Positions 54,249 through 61,237 of a stretch of DNA of 64,000 nucleotides are shown piece after piece; position 1 is the first letter of the stretch; each line of letters starts with the position of its first letter. The notes beneath the pieces were generated by a model. That model searched no databases. It was not told the DNA's origin and saw only the letters and a list, made by a program, of their open reading frames with translations. The translations under genes and the position numbers were made by a program. This DNA is from Bacteroidales bacterium UBA7009 (GTDB lineage: Bacteria > Bacteroidota > Bacteroidia > Bacteroidales > Paludibacteraceae): contig DJXH01000027.1 in assembly GCA_002449665.1 (NCBI GenBank), forward strand, positions 128,493 through 192,492, read 5' to 3'.

Positions 54249-55574
54249 TTACAGAAATGGTGTGAAATATACCGGCACGCAGGTAGTCTGACCGTCCTTA
54301 CAATAGTCCTTCGTATAGAGCAGTATCCGCTCACCAATGCGTTGCGAGTACTTATCGCAGAACACGTCAAGCGACTTGTGGGTCTTATAGCCGGACGACT
54401 TGACCTCTATCGGCACAAGTTTATTTCCCTGCGAGAGGAGAAAATCAATCTCGTAGTTATGCTTGGCGTTATCTGTAGGGAAAGTGTAGTAGTAAAGTTC
54501 ATTGCCTGCCGCACGCAGCATTTGCGCCACAAGGTTTTCATAGACATAGCCGAGATTAGCCTCAAGTTTGTCGGACAGCAGTTTGTTATAGATCACATTC
54601 TCTGTATATTTCTTGTCCCAAAATGCGAGCGTGACGAATAAACCCGTATCAGTCAAGAACATCTTGTAGCGATTGGCATCCTTGTTCAGTCCGAGTCCGA
54701 CATTCGGGTCATTGGAATGATATGCGAGACTAATAGCCATACTATCTGCCATATCTGCTACTACTGTTTCTGTACTTTCTGTTCTTCTGTCGCCGGTGCT
54801 TGCTACCTGGTAGCGCGAAGCGTTTGTCGATAGTTGCCCCGGTATATTGAAGAACATACGTGATGCGCGACCGGTGGTGTCTATCTTGCGAAAATCATCG
54901 TTATATAGTTGCAGTATCTCTCGTTTGATACTATCTACCGATTGTAGATTATTCGTTTGTAAATACTTTTCCACTGCCTGCGGCATTCCTCCCACCAACA
55001 TATAAAGTCTCAGGTCGCGCATATATTTCCTATGAGTGTCTTGCAACGGGCGTTTCATCTTGAAGAATTCTTTGAGTAAAGCGGGTGTGGTTTCGTTTCC
55101 TTGCGCCCAATAGAACTCTTCCATATCCATCGGATGTAGCGTAAGACGTGTCTCTTCGCTCGGTATGGTGATGTTCTGTACATTGCGTTTGAGTGTTAGT
55201 AGCGAGCCTGTTTCGATGTAATCGTAACGACCGTCTTTGACGAGATACTTGATAGCCTGCCTTGCGAGAGGTTGTCGCTGCACTTCGTCAAACACAATCA
55301 CACTCTGACGGGTGTATAGATTTATATGTGTTTCTGCTTGAAGGCGCATAAAGAAGAAATCCAAATCGCTGATGTCTTCAAACAAGGCATTGATGCGTTT
55401 GCTGGCGGAGTTGAAATCAAGGAAGATGTATGATTTATACTCCCTCTTTGCAAATTCTTCCACCAATGTTGATTTGCCCACACGTCTGGCACCTTGTATT
55501 AGTAATGCCGTACTTCCTTGACGTTCATGCTTCCATTGAAGCATATCCTGATAGAGTTTTCGTTTGAATATCAT
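54249..55574 (-). CDS. AAA_14 ATPase with DUF4143 C-terminal domain
   Basis: A 441-residue protein. The Walker A GARRVGKST is at 28-36, Walker B SVIVFDEV at 91-98, and ETGSLL in the sensor region. The C-terminal DUF4143 part has LFVTLAFWDKKYTENVIYNKLLSDKLEANLGYVYEN-like segments and EIDFLLSQGNKLVPIEVKSS, a restriction-nuclease-like strand pair. These proteins are widespread, often horizontally moved, and functionally undefined; some relatives occur with toxin-antitoxin or defence genes. A complete copy; its promoter is at 55633-55603. The broken relative is at 46490-46972. Confidence 0.92.
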   Translation of the reverse strand: MIFKRKLYQDMLQWKHERQGSTALLIQGARRVGKSTLVEEFAKREYKSYIFLDFNSASKRINALFEDISDLDFFFMRLQAETHINLYTRQSVIVFDEVQRQPLARQAIKYLVKDGRYDYIETGSLLTLKRNVQNITIPSEETRLTLHPMDMEEFYWAQGNETTPALLKEFFKMKRPLQDTHRKYMRDLRLYMLVGGMPQAVEKYLQTNNLQSVDSIKREILQLYNDDFRKIDTTGRASRMFFNIPGQLSTNASRYQVASTGDRRTESTETVVADMADSMAISLAYHSNDPNVGLGLNKDANRYKMFLTDTGLFVTLAFWDKKYTENVIYNKLLSDKLEANLGYVYENLVAQMLRAAGNELYYYTFPTDNAKHNYEIDFLLSQGNKLVPIEVKSSGYKTHKSLDVFCDKYSQRIGERILLYTKDYCKDGQTTCVPVYFTPFL

Positions 55575-55602
55575 ATTGTGATAAGTATTTGAAAATCGGC
55601 TG

Positions 55603-55633
55603 CAAAAGTAATAGATATTTTTGAAATCACAAA
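55603..55633 (-). promoter_or_regulatory. Promoter of the AAA_14/DUF4143 gene
   Basis: Leftward TTTG (55633-55630), 19 nt, TACTTTTG (55610-55603), 29 nt before the start codon. The rest of the 227-bp gap to 55802 has no evident promoter for the rightward gene. Confidence 0.72.
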
Positions 55634-55801
55634 ATGTTTATGTTAAAAATATGCTGTTTTCTCAAAATGTCAAAACACGAAGTATGTAGTTATCTCAAAA
55701 TGTTGTTTGTTTTCAGCTGTTACCAAACTACGTATATTACTGTCTAATTGCGAAATAACAATTAACCAAAATAATATTAACCCGATAAAAACTAAATTAT
55801 T

Positions 55802-58800
55802 ATGAAAAAACTATTTTCATTTTTATGTTTTCTTATGCTCGGGATGGGCATTATGATGCAAGCGCAAACTCCGTCAGTGGATGATATTGCTAAAAATAAT
55901 GTCCCTGAACGCAAGAATGCACCACAAGATGAAACTTTAACTACCAACATGTTGTATGGTAAAGTATATAAACTTAGTAGTGGAAACTATTGTAATATTG
56001 GACTATTTTCATCAGACGGATTAGAATGCTATTTTAAAAACCAAGTTACAATGACAGCAGCAAATATTATAGCAGGGACTCAAACAATCCCATCAAACAA
56101 CAATAGTGGAAACTATGTATGGTCAAATGCTGGATACAAATATAATTATGCCTATGGTACGATTACCTTTACTTATGCAGGTCGGTATTCGGGTGGCTAT
56201 CCTGTATATCGTGTGCAATTTAGTGTTGATGCAGCAAATGGATTCTGGGAACACTATTTGTTCAATCAAGAAATCCCTATTCAATCTTATTTACAGGATG
56301 GCTCAACTCCTAATCCATTAATTAATGATCCAAGTTATGTTAATGTTGCTATTGAATCTGGTCAGAGTCAGATGGGAAGTGTTGAAGGATCTACTATTGT
56401 TGAAAAAGGTTCACAAGTGACAATCAGGGCAATTGCAAATGAACAAGATAATTATATATTTAAGTATTGGAAAGAAGATCAAAACATTGAAAATCCTCGT
56501 ACATTTACTACAACCCAAACAAATCATTCATACACTGCTGTTTTCGAAGAGGTATCTTCTTCAAGTGTTGAGTTATCTCTATCTGTTGAAAATTTAAATG
56601 GTCAAACTGTCAATTGGGGGGTAATTAAAGAAAATAATGTCGAACAAACTCTATTGACAAAACCTATAGGCGCACATATAACTATTAATGCAGTAACAAG
56701 TAACAATGATTATTATTTTGTGAAATGGCAAGAAGATCATGTGGATTTTCAAGGGAACAACGAAAATCCCCTAACAATAACAGTCTCCAAAGAAGCAACA
56801 TATACAGCCATATTTGAGACTCGCGATGTAGTGAACATCACAGCGAGCGATGATATGGAACTAACCTATGGTGAGACTTATTGGTCTGTAGCAGGTGCTG
56901 GCACAGACGGCAACAACAATTACACAATGAATATACGTTTTGATGTAAACACACTGACAGGCACATTCAATAGTGGCGTGAATACTGCCAACACCTGGTT
57001 GCAAGAAGGTAGTGCTGACAAAGTTTATGCACAAGATATAAGTGTTGCTTCCATAACCGACAATTCAGGTCTGCTGCATATCTCTGCTACAATAATCGGT
57101 TCAGACCAAAAAAAGTACATCATCACAGGCTATTGTCTTAAACCTGTTACCGCGACTTTAGCAGATTTTCACTTTGGAGGTACTGATGTGATAACAGGTG
57201 AAGCTGTGACAAATGCATACAGCTATTATTGGCCGAGCAATGACTATAAATTTGTTATTGTAAAAGCGCATCATAATTCAATCGGTGATGCGCAATATGG
57301 ACAAGTAGGATTCTATACAGATAATTTAAGTACAACATATAATGGAATCATTGGACCTGCCGCAGGAGAATATAATATGTACCAACCTGGTGTTACCGCA
57401 GTCGGTCAATATGACGAATGGTCATTTAGCGGTCCAAAAGAAAGTGCTGTCGGATATCAATATGATATTATGTATGGAGGAATTGGACTTTGCGGTCAAG
57501 GAACTTTTGTTGCAGGTTGGAATGGTTCTAATAAAGCTGCACCCGTTCTCTCTGATATGACCAATAACTGCAAAGTCTATGTTTCTGAAGGAAAGAATGG
57601 TAACATGTTTATACAAGTAGTTCGCAATAGCGACAACGCGGTTCTGTTGTCAATAGGAGATCCCAAAACTCCACGTAAAGTAACTATAGCCAATCCTGGG
57701 TCTGGTAAAACTATCACAGTAAAAGACGCACAAAACAACACGTATGCAACGGGGACTACGCATCGCATCCCTGAAGGCACAGTTCTTACCATCAGTGTCA
57801 GCACCACCGACCACACTCATGTAAGCGGCTGGACGGGCACCGGCAATGCTGGTGTGTCAGAAGTTGGCACGAGCGGCACAATCTTCACACTGACAGTAGG
57901 TGCACAGAACTACGACCTCACCGCCTCATTTGATGACAACCAGTACTACCTCAATGCTACGGTTGGCACACACGGCACAGGTGTCACCCGCAGCGATAAT
58001 AAGACAAATAGTGATGCATTGGCATATGATGCAACTGTCACTCTCACTCCTGTTGCAAGTGAAGGCTATGAGTTTGACAAATGGGCAGGTGCAGACAAGG
58101 ATCAAGTCGTAAACAATGTATTCTCCATACCATCTAATGCACTGCACAACACCACCTACAACGTACAAGCCACGTTCCAAGCCTCGTCCTACGGCATCAC
58201 CTACCTTGACAAAGGCGGTGTGGTGTTCAGCGGTGCGCACGAGAGCGGTTATCCTACCACTCATACTTACAACGCCGCCACTACACTCAAATCAGCCTCA
58301 AAAACGGGTTATGACTTCGGCGGATGGTTCACAGATGAGAACTGCACCGGCAGTGCTATTACTGAACTTGGCGCAACGGCTTACACCGGCAGCATCACTC
58401 TATATGCCAACTGGACAGAGCAGACCTACAACATCTACTACAAAGACAAGGGTAACGCTGCCTACAGCGGCAACAACGAAGGCAGCCTGCCCACAAGCCA
58501 CACCTACGATGTACCCACAGACCTTGTGGACGGCACAAAAGACGGTTTCACTTTCCTCGGTTGGTTCACTGACGAGAACTGCACTGTCAGCGCAGGCTTG
58601 AGCATCGCAGCCAACAGCATCACAGCCGACATCACCCTTTATGCCGACTGGGAAGAGAGAGTAACTCACGAGATAGAACTTAACGATAACATCACCGACA
58701 TATCAGAGTATGCGAGTCTGCTCACCACCTATGCCGGACAGGAGGTTAATGTAACTCTTGCAGGTCGCACCTTGGCAGCCAATCGTTGGCACACCCTCTG

Positions 58801-59383
58801 CCTGCCGTTTGATTATGACACTTATGGAAGTGCGCTTGACGGCAGGGTTTATGAACTCAATGACTGCACCACCGATGCTACTAACGGTATGACTATCACT
58901 TTCTATCCCGCCGAGTATAACACGCAGCGTGAGGCAGACATCATAGCCGGCAGACCTTACCTTGTATGGATAGACCAAGCCGTTACCACTCCTCTTCGCT
59001 TTGAGGGTGTAACACTCACTACTTTCACTCCGCAGACAGTAAGCAAGACGGATGTGGACTTCAAAGCCAATATCCCGCAGCAGACACTGACTGACAAAGC
59101 CGACATCTTTATCAATAACAATCGTCTCTATTATCCCAAGACCTCCGGCGGCTCTATTCTCCGTGCTTTCCGTGCATATTTCCATATAAAGAATGCCAAT
59201 GGAATGAGTTACGCCCAGCCTCGTGTACGCATAGTGGCTGAAGGTGCAAGCGGCGAGACAATGACCGTACTCGAAACGGATATTGATGCTCAAGCCGAGA
59301 CACGTAAGTATGTTGAGGACGGCATATTGATTATCGAGCGCGGCGGCGTGAGATATGATGCGCAGGGCAAGAGGATGGAATAG
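55802..59383 (+). CDS. Mosaic surface protein 2: unique AT-rich head, InlB B-type repeats, conserved tail
   Basis: A 1193-residue protein with a signal peptide ending near MMQAQ. Residues 25-650 are an AT-rich head. They include two HYTAVFEE/TYTAIFET-type repeat units (about 180-345) and YNGIIGPAAGEYNMY near 517, matching a block in protein 1. Listeria-Bacteroides repeats (GYEFDKWAG, GYDFGGWFTDENC, GFTFLGWFTDENC) span about 740-955. The tail from 960 is homologous to those of proteins 1 and 3 but clearly diverged, with the same last 25 residues except a few. Presumed surface adhesin. A mini-gene (59535) and structured RNA region follow. Confidence 0.85.
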   Translation: MKKLFSFLCFLMLGMGIMMQAQTPSVDDIAKNNVPERKNAPQDETLTTNMLYGKVYKLSSGNYCNIGLFSSDGLECYFKNQVTMTAANIIAGTQTIPSNNNSGNYVWSNAGYKYNYAYGTITFTYAGRYSGGYPVYRVQFSVDAANGFWEHYLFNQEIPIQSYLQDGSTPNPLINDPSYVNVAIESGQSQMGSVEGSTIVEKGSQVTIRAIANEQDNYIFKYWKEDQNIENPRTFTTTQTNHSYTAVFEEVSSSSVELSLSVENLNGQTVNWGVIKENNVEQTLLTKPIGAHITINAVTSNNDYYFVKWQEDHVDFQGNNENPLTITVSKEATYTAIFETRDVVNITASDDMELTYGETYWSVAGAGTDGNNNYTMNIRFDVNTLTGTFNSGVNTANTWLQEGSADKVYAQDISVASITDNSGLLHISATIIGSDQKKYIITGYCLKPVTATLADFHFGGTDVITGEAVTNAYSYYWPSNDYKFVIVKAHHNSIGDAQYGQVGFYTDNLSTTYNGIIGPAAGEYNMYQPGVTAVGQYDEWSFSGPKESAVGYQYDIMYGGIGLCGQGTFVAGWNGSNKAAPVLSDMTNNCKVYVSEGKNGNMFIQVVRNSDNAVLLSIGDPKTPRKVTIANPGSGKTITVKDAQNNTYATGTTHRIPEGTVLTISVSTTDHTHVSGWTGTGNAGVSEVGTSGTIFTLTVGAQNYDLTASFDDNQYYLNATVGTHGTGVTRSDNKTNSDALAYDATVTLTPVASEGYEFDKWAGADKDQVVNNVFSIPSNALHNTTYNVQATFQASSYGITYLDKGGVVFSGAHESGYPTTHTYNAATTLKSASKTGYDFGGWFTDENCTGSAITELGATAYTGSITLYANWTEQTYNIYYKDKGNAAYSGNNEGSLPTSHTYDVPTDLVDGTKDGFTFLGWFTDENCTVSAGLSIAANSITADITLYADWEERVTHEIELNDNITDISEYASLLTTYAGQEVNVTLAGRTLAANRWHTLCLPFDYDTYGSALDGRVYELNDCTTDATNGMTITFYPAEYNTQREADIIAGRPYLVWIDQAVTTPLRFEGVTLTTFTPQTVSKTDVDFKANIPQQTLTDKADIFINNNRLYYPKTSGGSILRAFRAYFHIKNANGMSYAQPRVRIVAEGASGETMTVLETDIDAQAETRKYVEDGILIIERGGVRYDAQGKRME

Positions 59384-59430
59384 CCCCTCCCGCCCTCCCC
59401 ATAATGGGAGGAGATAGGAACCGGATATTT

Positions 59431-59466
59431 ATTCGGAGTATTCAGATTCTTCCGAGTACTCCGAAT
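59431..59466 (+). promoter_or_regulatory. Conserved hairpin between mosaic gene 2 and its mini-gene
   Basis: ATTCGGAGTATTC / GAGTACTCCGAAT: 13 pairs including one G-U, with loop AGATTCTTCC. Counterpart of 53273-53308, at the same 47-48-nt distance after the stop codon. Confidence 0.7.
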
Positions 59467-59534
59467 ACTCGGAAGAAAATGTAAATAACCAAAATGTAGA
59501 TAACCAAATAGTAAATAACCAAATAGTAAATGTC

Positions 59535-59666
59535 ATGAGTTACAATAATCCAAAAACTTATATCCAAGAGGTAGAAGCGTTGAATGCTCTTTGCGGCAAT
59601 TCTCCCAAAACGACACCTCCGGGCGGAGTGCCTGTAGAGGATACGGGAGGGAATGGAGGCGATTAG
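59535..59666 (+). CDS. Mini-gene 2: 43-residue island peptide
   Basis: MSYNNPKTYIQEVEALNAL...C, then GNSPKTTPPGG and an acidic Gly-rich end. Clear paralogue of the other two mini-genes, with the tail diverged in sequence but still Pro/Thr/Gly-rich. The frame is open upstream for about 120 nt (reading repeated EYS and NNQIVN units) but has no start codon, so ATG 59535 is the only candidate. Confidence 0.62.
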   Translation: MSYNNPKTYIQEVEALNALCGNSPKTTPPGGVPVEDTGGNGGD

Positions 59667-59729
59667 GAACGAGTAGATAGTTATTCCTAACTTCTAACTT
59701 CTAACTTCTAACTTCTAATTGAATATCCG

Positions 59730-59854
59730 GCGGAGGGCGGCTGTGCTTGCGGAGAAATGCAGGGCAGTTATGTTTCGGTTTTTATTGCCCTCCGCTATGA
59801 TTCACTACAGACTGCAAATGGACAATGTCCTTTAGCAATCTGTAGTGTTTTTAT
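59730..59854 (+). terminator. Structured 3' region of unit 2, ending as a terminator
   Basis: Arm 1 is GCGGAGGGC (59730-59738) with GCCCTCCGC (59787-59795). Arm 2 is CACTACAGACTGC (59803-59815) with GCAATCTGTAGTG (59835-59847), one mismatch, enclosing GGACA-A-TGTCC. TTTTTAT follows arm 2. Same fold as 53507-53621, with compensating base changes. Confidence 0.65.
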
Positions 59855-59937
59855 GATTGTTATTTGTTTTCAGGTTAGCGATTTTATGCATTTATGCCGT
59901 TGTTTGCTATGAATTTTACATATTTTTTTGCAATTTA

Positions 59938-59968
59938 TTGCACATTTGTTACAGATTCTTTATCTTTG
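59938..59968 (+). promoter_or_regulatory. Promoter ahead of an antitoxin-like remnant
   Basis: TTG (59938-59940), 20 nt, TATCTTTG (59961-59968), 29 nt before ATG 59997. Confidence 0.65.
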
Positions 59969-59996
59969 CGGGTTGAAATATGAAAGGAGTGGCGTT

Positions 59997-60050
59997 ATGG
60001 AAACAATGACCATCAGATATAACCCGGCTAATGCTTTCCTATTCATTTGA
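59997..60050 (+). pseudogene. Remnant of a Bacteroidetes antitoxin gene
   Basis: METMTIRYNPANAFLFI then stop. M-x-T-x-T-I-R-Y-x-P-x-N-A is the familiar opening of short antitoxins in this phylum; the frame ends after 17 codons. With its intact promoter it looks like a decayed toxin-antitoxin locus beside the living one at 60314. Confidence 0.55.
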
Positions 60051-60113
60051 TTTCTTTAATTAGAACCGGAACGCATTCTGATTTTTTTGATAAATAATAA
60101 TAATGACTAAAAC

Positions 60114-60273
60114 TAACTAACCCGAAATACTAAACCTATCCCCCCCTTTTTTGCCTATGAGATAAGTCGTATTTAACCAAACGACATAACATATAAAGCG
60201 TTTGCTTTTTTAGTCGGAGATCTTCAACTAACGCAATTTGAAACATCATTCCGTGAATACAGCGAATCGCTCA
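60114..60273 (+). repeat. Direct repeat, left copy, flanking the PIN module
   Basis: About 160 bp shared with 60939-61097, including TAACCCGAAATACTAA, GCCTATGAGATAAGTCG, ACCAAACGACATAAC and AATTTGAAACATCATTCCG. It contains a leader-like ATG followed by a stop (ATGAGATAA), resembling a decayed gene start. Confidence 0.8.
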
Positions 60274-60313
60274 TAGGCAAAAATGAGATAGGTGGATAAT
60301 AATCGAATACAAA

Positions 60314-60535
60314 ATGAAAGCAAGTACTATGTATAACACATCAATGCAAGGAGTTTATCTTAATATACCGCGTGCAGATTATAGGCTATTGCAAGATTTA
60401 GTCCGCAAGTTCGGCTGGCAATCAGAGACACGCGAGGAGATGTTGGCAGATTTCGTTCGGACGCGTCCTATGGTAAATGATTTGACAGAAGAGGATATAA
60501 TGAACGAAGTAAAAGCAGTTCGTTACGCGAAATGA
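60314..60535 (+). CDS. Antitoxin of a PIN toxin-antitoxin pair
   Basis: A 73-residue protein. GVYLNIPRADYRLLQDLVRKFGW (13-35) looks like a ribbon-helix or short helical DNA-binding start. The acidic C-terminus (LTEEDIMNEVKAVRY) is the probable toxin-binding part, a common layout for Bacteroidetes antitoxins that precede COG1569 PIN toxins. Its last codons overlap the toxin start by 4 nt (ATGA). Met6 is an alternative start. Confidence 0.8.
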   Translation: MKASTMYNTSMQGVYLNIPRADYRLLQDLVRKFGWQSETREEMLADFVRTRPMVNDLTEEDIMNEVKAVRYAK

Positions 60536-60945
60536 AATTAGTAATTGATTGTAATCTGTGGATTTCCTTTCTGTTAGGGTTTCAAAACAAACTTATGACA
60601 GATTTGTTGCAAAGTGAAATGACAGAAATATATGTATGCAATCAACTATTAGATGAGATAGATGATGTGGCAAGTAGAGATAAAATCAAACAAAGAGTAT
60701 CTGAGGAAGATATAGAAAAACTATTTCGTTTGATAAAAGCGTATTGCATCCGAATACCTATACAGAAAATAGCGAACTCTAATATTAGGGATAAAAAAGA
60801 TTTATACTTGCTCTCATTAGCAGAGACAATTGAAGCAGATTATATAATTTCAGGAGACTTTGATTTGCTCGTTTTACAGCAGCACCGCACTGCGCAGATT
60901 GTTTCTCCTACCCATTTTAGAGAGATATTTTATCGCAATAACTAA
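60532..60945 (+). CDS. PIN-family toxin (COG1569 type)
   Basis: A 137-residue PIN RNase. Asp6 in KLVIDCNLWISFLL, Glu42 in LLDEIDDV, Asp90 in RDKKDLYLLSLAE, and Asp109/Asp111 in IISGDFDLL are the acidic residues of the active site. The family cuts RNA when the antitoxin is lost. The stop codon falls within the right copy of the direct repeat that brackets the module. Confidence 0.9.
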   Translation: MKLVIDCNLWISFLLGFQNKLMTDLLQSEMTEIYVCNQLLDEIDDVASRDKIKQRVSEEDIEKLFRLIKAYCIRIPIQKIANSNIRDKKDLYLLSLAETIEADYIISGDFDLLVLQQHRTAQIVSPTHFREIFYRNN

Positions 60946-61097
60946 CCCGAAATACTAACCTTATAAAACCCTTATAGCCTATGAGATAAGTCGTAATTAA
61001 CCAAACGACATAACATATAAAGCGTTTGCTTTATTATCGGACCCATTCAATCTACCACAATTTGAAACATCATTCCGAGAATATAGCGAATCGCTCA
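60939..61097 (+). repeat. Direct repeat, right copy
   Basis: Counterpart of 60114-60273. Together they bracket the antitoxin and toxin (60314-60945), so recombination between them would delete the module. The gap to 61238 otherwise holds only AT-rich leader sequence with a CACAC/GTGTG hairpin near 61191. Confidence 0.8.
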
Positions 61098-61237
61098 CGC
61101 GAAAGTGTGGGTATTCTGTATAATTGGATGATGTGGGTGTGGTAGCCCGAATGAGCCAATAGTAATAATTTTATTGTAAAACAGAAATCTCACACTTTTT
61201 TGTGTGTATGTATTTAACCCTCAAATGTTTATTAATT

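Larger units (their letters stand above)
59667..60313. other. Non-coding stretch: structured 3' region, antitoxin remnant and repeat
   Basis: It holds CTAACTT tandem units (about 59688-59717), the two-arm structured region (59730-59854), a promoter (59938-59968) with a 17-codon antitoxin-like remnant (59997-60050), and the first direct repeat (60114-60273), which includes a C7T6 run. No intact gene was seen. Confidence 0.6.
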
